DNA from: Halomonas sp. SSL-5
Lineage (GTDB): Bacteria > Pseudomonadota > Gammaproteobacteria > Pseudomonadales > Halomonadaceae
Length of the DNA: 64,000 nucleotides
Assembly: GCF_030708455.1 (NCBI RefSeq)
Contig: NZ_JAUYWF010000001.1
Location: 1 to 64,000 of the forward strand
Reading direction: 5' to 3'
Shown here: positions 50,061-60,339 of the stretch, piece by piece
Layout of the letters: every line of letters starts with the position of its first letter
Position numbering within the stretch: the stretch's first letter is position 1
Program-made: the position numbers and the translations under genes
Notes under the pieces: model-generated
What the model was told of the DNA's origin: nothing
The model's database searches: none
The model's input: the letters and a program-made list of their open reading frames with translations, nothing else

Positions 50061-51293
50061 CTAGCGGGCGGTCGCACCGGCCGACGTCAGCGGCGGGGCG
50101 GCCAGCACCCGGGAGAGCCGGAAGGCCAACAGAATGCCCACCAGCGAGGCCGTGCCGGTGAGGGTCCAGGTCCAGTGCCAGCCGCCGGCCTGGGTGGCGA
50201 CCCACGCCACCAGGGGCGGGCCGGCGAACTGGCCGAAGGCCGACCACTGCTGCATCCAGCCGATGGTGGTGGAGACGGTGTGCTCGCTGGGCGCCAGGCG
50301 CACTGCCAGGGTGAACAGGGCCCCCGGAATGACGCCGCTGACGGCGGAGAACATCAGCACGGCAGCGACGCGCAGGCCCGGCGCTTCGGCGGTCGCCTCG
50401 CCGAATGCCAGGAAAGTGCCCAGGGCCGCGAACACGAAGCCGAGCCGGAGTAGCGTGGTAGGGGCCATGCCACGCTGCATCAGCTGGCCGGAGCCCAGGT
50501 TGCCGATGATGTTGGCGGCGGCCACCAAGGCGGTCAGCGAACCGGCCAGCCCCTCGGCGATGCCTGCCTGCCGGTAGATGGTGGGCAGGAAGCCGATCAC
50601 CGCCAGCCACTGGCTGGAGTACATGGCGAAGCAGAGGGCGACCAGCCAGGGCCCCGGGGAGCCCAGCGTCAGGCCCAGGCGTTGGCGCCAGCCCTCGTCG
50701 CCTGCGCCGGACGGGGGGCGGCTCCTGTCGCGGTGCCGGTCCGCCGGCACCCTGCAGCGCACCGCGACCAGGATCAGCAGCGTCCACCCGGCCAGTGTCC
50801 ACCACCACCCCTGCCAGCCCAGCCAGGCGATCACCCAGGGCCCGGTCAGCAGGGCGGTGCCGACCCCTAGCCCCATGAAGCAGCTCCACAGGGCCATGGC
50901 GCGGTGGAGGCGCTCCACCGGTACCAGCTGGCGAAGCAGGGCAGGAGCCGAGAGCACCACCAGCAGGAATCCCAGCCCCTCCAGGGCGCGGCACACGAGC
51001 AGGAAGGCGGGTGTCTCGGCGAAGCCTCCCAGCAGGCTGGCGCCGGCCAGCAGGCCAAGGCCCAGGGTGATGCTGCGCCTCAGTCCCAGGGGGTCCGTCG
51101 ACAGGCCCACGATCAGTCCCAGCGACATGCCGGCGAGCTGGACCAGCGAGACCAGGAAGCCGGCCTGGAGCAGGCTGATCTCGAGGCTGTCCTGGAGGAT
51201 GGTCAGGGCCGGGGGCAGCTTGCCCACGTGCAGGGCAGCGGTGATGCCCGATAGCATGACTATCAGGCCGGGTGGCACGGCGAGGCGCGTCAT
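50061..51293 (-). CDS. Major facilitator superfamily transporter
   Basis: A 410-residue transporter with about twelve membrane helices, a loop-2/3 motif GLSTDPLGLRR and a long basic central loop (residues about 190-210). The pattern is near the CynX/NimT group. It is divergent from mobA and upstream of the MarR gene, so uptake or efflux of a hydroxybenzoate is plausible. The gene also shows long open frames in other phases because of GC bias; this one has the hydrophobic pattern. Confidence 0.85.
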   Translation of the reverse strand: MTRLAVPPGLIVMLSGITAALHVGKLPPALTILQDSLEISLLQAGFLVSLVQLAGMSLGLIVGLSTDPLGLRRSITLGLGLLAGASLLGGFAETPAFLLVCRALEGLGFLLVVLSAPALLRQLVPVERLHRAMALWSCFMGLGVGTALLTGPWVIAWLGWQGWWWTLAGWTLLILVAVRCRVPADRHRDRSRPPSGAGDEGWRQRLGLTLGSPGPWLVALCFAMYSSQWLAVIGFLPTIYRQAGIAEGLAGSLTALVAAANIIGNLGSGQLMQRGMAPTTLLRLGFVFAALGTFLAFGEATAEAPGLRVAAVLMFSAVSGVIPGALFTLAVRLAPSEHTVSTTIGWMQQWSAFGQFAGPPLVAWVATQAGGWHWTWTLTGTASLVGILLAFRLSRVLAAPPLTSAGATAR

Positions 51294-51334
51294 GGGTGGC
51301 TCCTGAACAGGGGCGAATCATTGTGTGATTATGC

Positions 51335-51346
51335 TTAGGAGCCTAA
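51335..51346. promoter_or_regulatory. Palindrome TTAGG-AG-CCTAA near the MFS promoter
   Basis: A perfect 12-base palindrome except its two-base centre, 42-53 bases upstream of the MFS start. Its size fits a MarR-type site. It lies in the 300-base gene-free region between the MFS and mobA-like genes. Confidence 0.5.
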
Positions 51347-51485
51347 ATAGATGGCCGGTGCCTGGCCATCCCTGCTTTGGTCGAGAATGCCCTCCACCTG
51401 CGGCTCTCAGGGATCCAGTCTCAGGCCCTGGCAGGGGCGAATTTCCGGTTAGGGTTAGATGAAAGGCTAATAGTCAGTCGGTAAT

Positions 51486-51505
51486 TTAATCACAATACTG
51501 ATTAA
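51486..51505. promoter_or_regulatory. Inverted repeat TTAATCA-N6-TGATTAA before mobA
   Basis: Perfect 7-bp arms around CAATAC in an A/T-rich stretch about 90 bases before the hydroxylase ATG. It probably lies in the promoter and is a second candidate for the MarR protein. Confidence 0.55.
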
Positions 51506-51593
51506 TATCGGCGTGGCAGTTTACCGCACCGAAAGCCTCGACCCCTGATCGATCCCTAACAACGATGACCCGTAGCACACGGGATGGAGCAAA

Positions 51594-53486
51594 ATGATGC
51601 AGTACTTCCTCGACGGTTACCGCAGTGGCGACCCGCGGATCCAGCCCCTGGCCGAAGGACGCAGCGAACCACAGGGGCCGCTGCCGGAAGAGGTGGATGT
51701 GCTGATCGTCGGTACCGGCCCGGCGGGGCTGCTGCTGGCCGCGCAATTGTCGACCTTCCCGGATATCGTCACCCGCGTGGTGGAGAGGGCCGACGGGCCA
51801 CTGGAAGTGGGGCGCGCTGACGGCATCGCCTGTCGCACCGTGGAGATGTTCGAGGCCTTCGGCCTGTCCGAGAAGCTGACCACCGAGGCCTACTGGATCA
51901 ACGAGACCCACTTCTGGGGACCGACCCCCGGCGACAAGTCGCGAATCACCCGGCTCGGCCGCGTCCAGGACGTGCGTGACGGCCTCTCCGAGTTCCCCCA
52001 TGTGATCGTCAACCAGGCCCGCCTGCTCGACTTCCTGCTGGAGTACATGCACGACTCTTCCAGCCGCCTGGGGGTCGATTACAGCCACGAGACCCTCGAG
52101 GTGAAGGTCCCCGAGAATCCCGACGAGCGCGTCACGGTGCGGCTCAATACCCCGGAGGGCGAGAAGAGCGTTCGTGCGAAGTACGTGGTCGGCTGCGACG
52201 GCGCCCACAGCGTGGTGCGCGACTCCATCGGCCGGGTGCCCCAGGGCCACGGCGAGGACAAGGCGTGGGGCGTGATGGACGTGTTGGCGGTGACCGACTT
52301 CCCGGACATCCGTTTCAAGTGCACCATCCAGTCCGCGGAGGCGGGCAACATTCTGCTGATCCCCCGCGAGGGCGGCTACATGGTTCGGTTGTACGTCGAC
52401 ATGGGTAACATCGCCCCGGACGCCTGGCTGACCAAGGAGGATGTGCTGGCGAAGGCCCAGGCGGTCCTGGCGCCGTACACCTTCGAGGTGAAGGAGACCG
52501 CCTGGTTCTCCGTCTACCGTGTCGGCCATCGGGTCACCGACAAGTTCGATGACGTCGACGACGACCAGCTGGAGAGCCGCACGCCGCGGGTCTTCATCGC
52601 CGGCGATGCCTGCCACACCCACACCGCCAAGGCCGGCCAGGGCATGAACGTGTCGATGCAGGACACCTTCAACCTGGGCTGGAAGCTGATCTCGGTGCTG
52701 GAGGGACGTAGCCCGGCGAGCCTGCTGCACACCTACAACGCCGAGCGTCACGTCATCGCCGAGAACCTGATCGAGATGGATACCCGTTGGTCCCGGGCGA
52801 TCGGTGCCGCCCAGGACTCCGACGACCCCCAGGCCGCCATGAAGGGGCTGGCCGAGGTGCAGCGCCAGTTCGTCACCAACAGCGAGTTCACCGCGGGGTT
52901 CGCCACCCACTACACGCCGGACCTGCTGACCGGCGACGACAGCCACCTGCATCTGGCCACCGGCTTCCCGCCGGGGCGCCGCTTCCACTCCGCCGAGGTG
53001 ATCCGGCTCGGCGATGCCAAGCAGGTCCATCTGGGGCACGTCCATCGCGCCGACGGCCGCTGGCGGCTCTACGCCTTCGCCGACATGGTCGACCCGAGGA
53101 GCCCGGGCTCACGCTTCAACGCCCTGATGGACTATCTGGCCAGCGACGCCTCGCCGATCCGCCGCTTCACCCCGCAAGGGGCCGACCCGGATGCCATCTT
53201 CGACGTCCACGGCATCATCCAGCAGTCGCACCTCGAGGTGGACTGGGTCGACATGCACGACGTCCTCAAGCCGCACAAGGGGGCCCTGGGCCTGCAGGAC
53301 TACCAGAAGGCCCACGCACCGGTGCTGGGGACGGATCAAGACATCTTCGACCTGCGTGGCATCGACCGCGGCGCCGGCGCACTGGTGGTGGTGCGGCCGG
53401 ACCAGTATGTCTCACTGGTACTTCCCCTCGACGGGTTCGATGAGCTGGACGAGTTCTTCTCCCGCTTCATGGTGCAGACGAGCTGA
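51594..53486 (+). CDS. mobA: 3-hydroxybenzoate 4-monooxygenase (phenol hydroxylase family)
   Basis: A 630-residue flavin hydroxylase of the phenol 2-monooxygenase family: FAD motif GTGPAGLLLAAQL near residue 40, CDGAHSVVRDSIG, GDACHTHTAKAGQGMN and a C-terminal thioredoxin-like domain (about 450-630). The length and the start region (YFLDGYRSGDPRI) fit MobA-type enzymes that turn 3-hydroxybenzoate into protocatechuate. Neighbouring MarR and pob genes support a hydroxybenzoate substrate; phenol is the alternative. Confidence 0.88.
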   Translation: MMQYFLDGYRSGDPRIQPLAEGRSEPQGPLPEEVDVLIVGTGPAGLLLAAQLSTFPDIVTRVVERADGPLEVGRADGIACRTVEMFEAFGLSEKLTTEAYWINETHFWGPTPGDKSRITRLGRVQDVRDGLSEFPHVIVNQARLLDFLLEYMHDSSSRLGVDYSHETLEVKVPENPDERVTVRLNTPEGEKSVRAKYVVGCDGAHSVVRDSIGRVPQGHGEDKAWGVMDVLAVTDFPDIRFKCTIQSAEAGNILLIPREGGYMVRLYVDMGNIAPDAWLTKEDVLAKAQAVLAPYTFEVKETAWFSVYRVGHRVTDKFDDVDDDQLESRTPRVFIAGDACHTHTAKAGQGMNVSMQDTFNLGWKLISVLEGRSPASLLHTYNAERHVIAENLIEMDTRWSRAIGAAQDSDDPQAAMKGLAEVQRQFVTNSEFTAGFATHYTPDLLTGDDSHLHLATGFPPGRRFHSAEVIRLGDAKQVHLGHVHRADGRWRLYAFADMVDPRSPGSRFNALMDYLASDASPIRRFTPQGADPDAIFDVHGIIQQSHLEVDWVDMHDVLKPHKGALGLQDYQKAHAPVLGTDQDIFDLRGIDRGAGALVVVRPDQYVSLVLPLDGFDELDEFFSRFMVQTS

Positions 53487-53771
53487 GCCGATCCCCGGTT
53501 CGTCGCCGGGGGCGCCGGGCGCCAGGGTATGAAATGTCGCGAAGGGATGTGCGAATCGTCCAACTGTAATGGCGGTTTGTCCTGATTGAGGCGTTTCCGA
53601 TCACCCTGGCATGGCCGAGTCGCGGGCAGGCGCCCTATCCTAGACCAAGGTCCATTTTTCAGGAGAGGGAGGGTAGGGTAGCTTGCCTATATCCCGAACG
53701 TGAATTCGGGATGCGAACTTTCGATAAGTCCATACAGCTAAGCCCAAACAACAATGCCCCGGAGGACTCCC

Positions 53772-54803
53772 ATGAAACGCGTCCTGACACGTTGCCTGCT
53801 GACCGCGTCCATCGCCGGCCTGACCGCCGCTTCTGCCGCCCAGGCCTCCACCACCCTGCGCATGGCGCATTTCTGGCCCGGTGCCTCGGGGGTCAACCAG
53901 GATGTCTTCGAGGCATGGGCGGCCACCCTCGAGGAGGAGTCCGGCGGTGAACTCAAGGTGGAAATGTTCCCCTCCGGCACCCTGGCCAAGCCGGACTCCC
54001 TCTACGAGGCGGCGGCCAACGGCATCGCCGACATCGGCGCCACCGCCCAGGGCTATACCGCCGGGCGCTTCCCGCTCTCGCAGATCGTCGAGCTTCCCGG
54101 GGTGGCAACCACCGCGACCCAGGGGGCCTGCGTGCTGCAGACCCTGTATGACGAGGGGCACCTGGAGAGCGAGTACGAGGACACCCGGCCGCTGTTCTTC
54201 TTCACTACCGGCCCGGGCGGCATCCATACCATCGATACCGATGTGCAGGTGCCGTCCGACCTCGAGGGGCTGCGTATCCGTCGGCCCACGGCGGTGGCGG
54301 GGGAAATGCTGGAGAACATGGGCGCCAGCCCCGTGGGCATGCCGGCGCCGGACATCTACACCTCCATGCAGCGCGGCGTGATCGACGGCCTGAGTTTCCC
54401 CTGGGAGGGCCTGAAGGGCTTCCGCATCAACGAACTGGTCGAGTACCACACCGAGGTGCCGTTCTACACCCTGATCTTCGTGGCCACCATGAACCAGCGT
54501 GCCTATGACGGCCTGAGCCCCGAGCAGCAGGCGGTGATCGACGCCAACTCCGGCATGCGGTGGGCCGGGAATGCCGGTGAGGTGTTCGATCGCCTGGATG
54601 TGGAAGGCAAGCAGGAGGCCAGGGACGCCGGCCACACCATCCGCGAGATCGAGAACCCCCTGGAACACCCGGACTGGCAGAAGCCGCTCCAGGATGGCAT
54701 CGACAGCTACCTGGCCCAGCTCGAGGAGCGCGGACTGCCGGGCCGTGAGGTCTACGAGGCGGCACTCGCCGCCAGCGCGTCCTGCGCCGCCGACCAGGAG
54801 TAA
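53772..54803 (+). CDS. dctP: TRAP transporter solute-binding protein (second system)
   Basis: A 343-residue DctP protein with a signal peptide (residues 1-26, AQA-ST) and the ligand-binding arginine region GLRIRRPTAVAGE, PDIYTSMQRGVIDG and FVATMNQRAYDGL. It heads a dctPQM operon between the mobA-like gene and pobR, so an aromatic acid such as 3- or 4-hydroxybenzoate is a likely ligand. GGAGGA precedes the ATG at 53772; the 285 bases upstream hold no gene. Confidence 0.92.
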   Translation: MKRVLTRCLLTASIAGLTAASAAQASTTLRMAHFWPGASGVNQDVFEAWAATLEEESGGELKVEMFPSGTLAKPDSLYEAAANGIADIGATAQGYTAGRFPLSQIVELPGVATTATQGACVLQTLYDEGHLESEYEDTRPLFFFTTGPGGIHTIDTDVQVPSDLEGLRIRRPTAVAGEMLENMGASPVGMPAPDIYTSMQRGVIDGLSFPWEGLKGFRINELVEYHTEVPFYTLIFVATMNQRAYDGLSPEQQAVIDANSGMRWAGNAGEVFDRLDVEGKQEARDAGHTIREIENPLEHPDWQKPLQDGIDSYLAQLEERGLPGREVYEAALAASASCAADQE

Positions 54804-54808
54804 GGGGA

Positions 54809-55336
54809 GTGCAGTTCACTCTGGAAAGGGCCAGCCACTGGCTGGCCCTTGTCTGTCGTATCGTGGCCGGCCTCGCCCTGGTGGCGCTGCTGGGCGTGAC
54901 CATCGCCGATGTCGTCACCCGCTATCTCTACCGGCTCACCGAGGGGGCCATCGCCCTGCGTGTCTCCGGCAGCGTGGAGCTGGTCAGCTACCTGATGCTC
55001 TGTTCACTGCTGGCGGCCATGGCCGCCAACGTGGAGAAGAGCCAGGTGGTGGTGGAGGCCTTCTCTCATGGCCTGTCTCCGACCATCAAGAGCCGTCTGC
55101 ACGGTGTCTACTTGCTGGGCTTTGCGGCACTCGGCCTGATTCTCTTCCTCGGCCTGCTGGACTCTGCCTCCGCGGCCGCACGCCACGGCGAGGTGACCCA
55201 GGACCTGCGGATGCCCATGGGGCCCATCTATTACGCCGCCGCCGTGCTCAGCCTGCTGCTGGGGCTGCGCAGCCTGCTGCATGCCGTGCTGAACGCCGTG
55301 TTCGCTGCCGATCAGGAGGCCACCCATGGGGAGTGA
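54809..55336 (+). CDS. dctQ: TRAP transporter small permease (second system)
   Basis: A 175-residue four-helix DctQ protein (GVTIADVVTRYLYR, SVELVSYLMLCSLLAAMA). The start is GTG at 54809, just after AAGGGGA and five bases after the dctP stop. The 3' end overlaps the large permease gene by 11 bases, so the permeases are co-translated. Confidence 0.9.
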   Translation: MQFTLERASHWLALVCRIVAGLALVALLGVTIADVVTRYLYRLTEGAIALRVSGSVELVSYLMLCSLLAAMAANVEKSQVVVEAFSHGLSPTIKSRLHGVYLLGFAALGLILFLGLLDSASAAARHGEVTQDLRMPMGPIYYAAAVLSLLLGLRSLLHAVLNAVFAADQEATHGE

Positions 55337-56615
55337 GATGATCGGTGCCATCGGCCTGGGCTCGCTGCTGCTGCTGATGGTGCTGCGGGTGCCGGTAGCG
55401 CTGGCCATGCTGGTCGTCGGGGTGGTGGGTTTCGCCCAGGTGATCAGCTGGGGCGCGGCCATCGCCCAGCTCAAGACCGTGCCGGTGGAGGTACTCTCCA
55501 ACTACAGCTTCAGCGCCGTGCCGATGTTCATCCTGATGGGGGTGCTGGCGGCCCATTCGGGCATGGCCGGCAAGTTGTTCCACTCCACTCGGGTGATCTG
55601 CGGTGGCTGGAAGGGCGGCCTGGCGATCGCCGCGGTGGGTTCCTGCGGTATCTTCTCGGCGATCTCCGGTTCGTCGCTGGCCACCGCCAGTACCATGACC
55701 CGGGTCGCCCTGCCGGAGATGGAGCGCTATGGCTACAACCGGGGCCTGGCCACCGGGGCGCTGGCCGCCGGGGGGACGCTCGGCATCATGATCCCGCCCT
55801 CCATCGCGCTGCTGATCTATGCCATCCTCACCGAGCAGTCGGTGGGCGACATGTTCATGGCCGGCCTGGTGCCTGGCCTGCTGGGCCTGGTGATGTATGC
55901 GCTGACGGTCAGCGTGGTGATGCGCCTCAAGCCCTCGCTGGCCGTGGCCGGCGAGCCCACGGCGTGGAAACAGAAGCTGGCGTCATTGTCGGGGCTGATT
56001 CCCTTCTTCGCGGTCTTTCTGGTGATGATCCTGGGGATCTACTTCGGCGCCTTCACCCCCACCGAGGGGGCCAGCGTCGGCGCCTTCGCCACCCTGTTGT
56101 ACGCCCTGGCCAAGGGCATGCGCGGGGCCGAGCTGTGGCGCAGCGTGCAGGAGACCCTGGCGCTCTCCAGCGTGGTGTTCTTCATGCTGGTGGGGGCCGA
56201 GACCCTGGGCTACTTCATCTCGGTGTCGCGGATCTCCTTCTCCATTACCGACGTCCTCTACGGCATGGAGCTCTCGCCCATGGTGGTGGTGCTGTGCATC
56301 CTGCTGCTCTACTTCGTGCTGGGGATGTTCATGGACGCCATCGCCATGCTGGTGATCACGGTGCCGGTGGTGTTCCCGATCATCCAGTCGCTGGGCATCG
56401 ATCCGGTGTGGTTCGGCATCATCACCGTGCTGACCGTGGAGCTTGGCCTGATCACGCCGCCGGTGGGGATGAACGTCTTCGTGATCAAGGCGATGGCGCC
56501 TCATGTAGGGCTGGGCGAGATCTTCAAGGGGGTGGCGCCCTTTATCGTCTCGGACTTCCTGCGACTGGCACTGCTGATCGCCTTCCCGGTGCTGACCACG
56601 CTGTTCCTGCTCTGA
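55326..56615 (+). CDS. dctM: TRAP transporter large permease (second system)
   Basis: A 429-residue DctM protein with about twelve helices: SAVPMFILMGVLA, FSAISGSSLATASTM, GTLGIMIPPSIALLIYAI, LGMFMDAIAMLVITVPVVFP and ELGLITPPVGMNVFV. It forms the transport core of the second TRAP importer. A hairpin follows the stop. Confidence 0.93.
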   Translation: MGSEMIGAIGLGSLLLLMVLRVPVALAMLVVGVVGFAQVISWGAAIAQLKTVPVEVLSNYSFSAVPMFILMGVLAAHSGMAGKLFHSTRVICGGWKGGLAIAAVGSCGIFSAISGSSLATASTMTRVALPEMERYGYNRGLATGALAAGGTLGIMIPPSIALLIYAILTEQSVGDMFMAGLVPGLLGLVMYALTVSVVMRLKPSLAVAGEPTAWKQKLASLSGLIPFFAVFLVMILGIYFGAFTPTEGASVGAFATLLYALAKGMRGAELWRSVQETLALSSVVFFMLVGAETLGYFISVSRISFSITDVLYGMELSPMVVVLCILLLYFVLGMFMDAIAMLVITVPVVFPIIQSLGIDPVWFGIITVLTVELGLITPPVGMNVFVIKAMAPHVGLGEIFKGVAPFIVSDFLRLALLIAFPVLTTLFLL

Positions 56616-56636
56616 GCCGCTTCTCGGCGGTTAACC

Positions 56637-56670
56637 GCGCCCCCGGCTCAGCGTCCCTGGCCGGGGGCGC
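56637..56670. terminator. Hairpin between the TRAP operon and pobR
   Basis: A perfect 11-bp stem GCGCCCCCGGC / GCCGGGGGCGC with a 12-base loop, between convergent genes, followed by TTGTGT. Confidence 0.7.
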
Positions 56671-56683
56671 TTGTGTATCAGTA

Positions 56684-57577
56684 CTAAGCCTCCGGCTGAC
56701 GTCGGCGGAAGTCCCGGGGGGCGAGACCGGTCAGCCGCTTGAAGAAGCGCGTGAAGTAGGCGGGTTCCGAGAATCCCAGGCTGTCGGCCACCTGGCCGAC
56801 GGTCATGTTGGTATAGGTGAGCTGTCGCTTGGCCTCGAGCAGCAGGCGCTCATGCAGCAGCTGCAGGGCGCTGCGGTTGGCCAGGCGCCGGCAGAGCAGA
56901 TTGAGGTGGGCGCTGGTCATGCCCAACTGCTCGGCGAATTTCTCGATGCTGGGCTGCTGACGAAACTGCTTCTCGATCAGTGCCTGGTAGTTCTGCAGGT
57001 GGGCCAGCCCGCGGTCCTGAGGATGCGGGAGCTTCGTGTTGCCGGCGGTGATTCGCTTGTCGGCGAGGCGGGAGATCTCGATAAACAACGCCTCGGTGAA
57101 CGCTTCCAGGATGCGTTCGCGGCCGGGGGCGGGGGATCGATACTCGTCTCCCAACTGGTCCACCAGGGTCGCGATGCGCCGGGCAGGTCGGGCGGCATCC
57201 AGAGGGTAGGCAGTGGCCAGGGACATCGCCCCCGCCTGAGTACCCAGGCGCTCCTCAAGCCGTTCGGCCAGAGGGCTCGCCAGCGTGATGATATGGCCCT
57301 GGGTATCCGGCGAGAAGCGGAAGCCATGGATGCTCATGGCAGGCACCACGATGATCAGCGGGGCCTCATGGCAGCGTTGGCTGCCCTCCAGCTCCAGTCT
57401 GACGCGGCCGGCAGAGAGATGGAGCAGGTGCAGCAGGTCGGTATGGCGATGCGGGTGGATCTTCCAGTCGTGCAGCCGACTGCGCTCGGGGATCGACTCC
57501 CAGTGGAGCAGGTCCGGCGTCGGCCAGTGGTGCGTCTCGCCATACAGCTTGAAGACGGGAACGGCATTGGTGGACAT
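56684..57577 (-). CDS. pobR: AraC-family regulator of pobA
   Basis: A 297-residue AraC/XylS-type regulator: an N-terminal cupin-like effector domain (HPHRHTDLLHLLHLSAG) and a C-terminal double helix-turn-helix (SIEKFAEQLGMTSAHLNLLCRRL and VGQVADSLGFSEPAYFTRFFKRLTG). It is divergent from pobA, as in Pseudomonas, where an AraC-type PobR activates pobA with 4-hydroxybenzoate. Confidence 0.92.
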   Translation of the reverse strand: MSTNAVPVFKLYGETHHWPTPDLLHWESIPERSRLHDWKIHPHRHTDLLHLLHLSAGRVRLELEGSQRCHEAPLIIVVPAMSIHGFRFSPDTQGHIITLASPLAERLEERLGTQAGAMSLATAYPLDAARPARRIATLVDQLGDEYRSPAPGRERILEAFTEALFIEISRLADKRITAGNTKLPHPQDRGLAHLQNYQALIEKQFRQQPSIEKFAEQLGMTSAHLNLLCRRLANRSALQLLHERLLLEAKRQLTYTNMTVGQVADSLGFSEPAYFTRFFKRLTGLAPRDFRRRQPEA

Positions 57578-57618
57578 GGGAGCTCCGGTGGGCCGTTTTC
57601 GACTAAAGTCGGCCGAGG

Positions 57619-57651
57619 ATATTGGGATTATCCAGGTAACACTGCCAATAT
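57619..57651. promoter_or_regulatory. Inverted repeat between pobR and pobA
   Basis: ATATTGG (57619-57625) and CCAATAT (57645-57651) are perfect inverted copies 19 bases apart in the divergent region. AraC-type dimers often bind such separated half-sites, so PobR is a likely reader. Confidence 0.5.
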
Positions 57652-57737
57652 TGCCTTATTGCGGGAGGGATTTCAGTGAAAAATACAATCCACATGGCGA
57701 ACAGATGTTCACCTTCTCCTCTTGCCCCTATAGATAA

Positions 57738-58937
<1,200 letters not shown>

Positions 58938-58955
58938 CGTAAACGCTTATCCGCA

Positions 58956-60176
58956 TCACTTCGAGACCCGGGCCCGGATGGCCCGGGTCTCGTCGTCTCG
59001 GGGCTGGCCGGGGGCAAGTTGCCAGGGTCGGTGCAGCACCAGGTAGGCGGCACCACCGATCACCACGCCCCAGAAGGCCGAGCCCAGACCCAGGAAGGAC
59101 ATTCCGGAGGCAGTTGCCAGGAAGGTGAGCAGGGAGGCTTCACGGTGGTCGGTGGCGTTGATGGCCGCCTCGAGGTTGCTGCCGATGGCGCCCACCAGGG
59201 CGAGCCCAGCGAGCACCGCGATGAAGGTGCCGGGCAGGGCGGTGAACAGCGCCACGATGGTGCCGGCGAAGGTGCCGCCGATCAGGTAGAAGACGCCGTT
59301 GGCCACCCCGGCCACGTAACGTTTGTCGGGATCGGCATGGGCCTCCGGGCTGGTGCACAGTGCCGCGGTGATCGCCGCGATCACGGTGGTGATGCCGCCG
59401 AAGCAGGCGGTGGCCAGCGAGGTCAGGCCCGTCACGGTGATGATAGGGCGCGCCGGCGTGGTGTAGCCGGCGTTGCGCATGATCGCCATGCCCGGCAGGA
59501 ACTGCCCGGTAAGGCTGACGATCAGCAGCGGGATGGCCAGGCTCAGGGTGGCGCTCCAGCTCCATTCCGGTGTGATCAGCGCCGGCATGGCCAGCGACAG
59601 GCTCACGCCCTCGAGGCTGGCGCCTTCCAGGCCCAGCGCGAGGATGACGCCGACCACGAGCAGCAGCACCAGGCAGTAGCGCGGAAAGAGCCGCTTGAGC
59701 ACCAGGTAGGCGGTGATCATGCCGAGCGCCAGGGCCGGCGCCGATTCGATCGAGTGGAAGACCCCGACGCCGAACTGGAACAGGATGCCGGCCATCATGG
59801 CCCCGGCGATGCCGCGGGGGATGGCCTGCAGCAGCCGGTCGAAGCCGCCGCTGAGGCCGATCAGCAGCAGGATCACCGCCGCGGTGAGGTAGGCGCCGAT
59901 GGCCTCGCCTAGGGTGATCTCGGGAAACAGCGTGACCAGCAGCACGGTGCCCGGCGCCGACCAGGCGGTCACCACCGGGACCTTCAACCACCAGCTGAGC
60001 CCGATGCCCGAGACCGCCGCGCCGATCGAGATTGCCCAGACCCAGGAGGTCATCATGGCCGATGAGATCTCGGCGCTCTGGGCGGCCTGGAAGAAGATGA
60101 TCAGCGGGCCGGAATAGGAAACCAGCACCGCCAGGAAGCCGGCCGTGACGGCCGATAGGGAAAGGTCCTTGAGCAT
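58956..60176 (-). CDS. benE: BenE-family benzoate transporter
   Basis: A 406-residue membrane protein with about twelve helices and BenE features: YSGPLIIFFQAA, VVTAWSAPGTVLLVT, GQFLPGMAIMRNAGY and ITTVIAAITAALCTSPEAHAD. It is thought to import benzoate by proton symport. The ATG at 60176 has CCGGAGAG upstream and gives the standard N-terminus (LKDLSLSAVTAGF); the longer frame is rejected. Benzoate would feed the catechol branch through ben genes not in this window. Confidence 0.92.
   Translation of the reverse strand: MLKDLSLSAVTAGFLAVLVSYSGPLIIFFQAAQSAEISSAMMTSWVWAISIGAAVSGIGLSWWLKVPVVTAWSAPGTVLLVTLFPEITLGEAIGAYLTAAVILLLIGLSGGFDRLLQAIPRGIAGAMMAGILFQFGVGVFHSIESAPALALGMITAYLVLKRLFPRYCLVLLLVVGVILALGLEGASLEGVSLSLAMPALITPEWSWSATLSLAIPLLIVSLTGQFLPGMAIMRNAGYTTPARPIITVTGLTSLATACFGGITTVIAAITAALCTSPEAHADPDKRYVAGVANGVFYLIGGTFAGTIVALFTALPGTFIAVLAGLALVGAIGSNLEAAINATDHREASLLTFLATASGMSFLGLGSAFWGVVIGGAAYLVLHRPWQLAPGQPRDDETRAIRARVSK
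58962..58992. terminator. Hairpin after pobA overlapping the 3' end of benE
   Basis: A perfect 13-bp stem CGAGACCCGGGCC / GGCCCGGGTCTCG with a five-base loop, 25 bases after the pobA stop. It lies within the last codons of the convergent benE gene. No T tract is present. Confidence 0.5.
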
Positions 60177-60339
60177 AGCGCTCTCCGGAGTGTCGTGGAT
60201 GTCGGCATGCCGGCCAGCTGGCCACATGCGGGTCGGAGAGTAGCCTATTGGGCACGCTATCATTGATAAATAGCCTAGATGTGACAATACTATTCGCTAA
60301 ATCTGAACAATTGCGGAGGTAGCCAGGGCGGCTCCGACC

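Noticed and set aside
49945..51321. A 458-codon minus-strand frame overlapping the MFS gene
   Set aside because: It gives an Arg/Gly/Pro-rich peptide. The neighbouring phase gives a normal twelve-helix transporter.
55964..57679. A 571-codon plus-strand frame over dctM and pobR
   Set aside because: It lies out of phase with dctM and antisense to pobR, both of which have clear family motifs.
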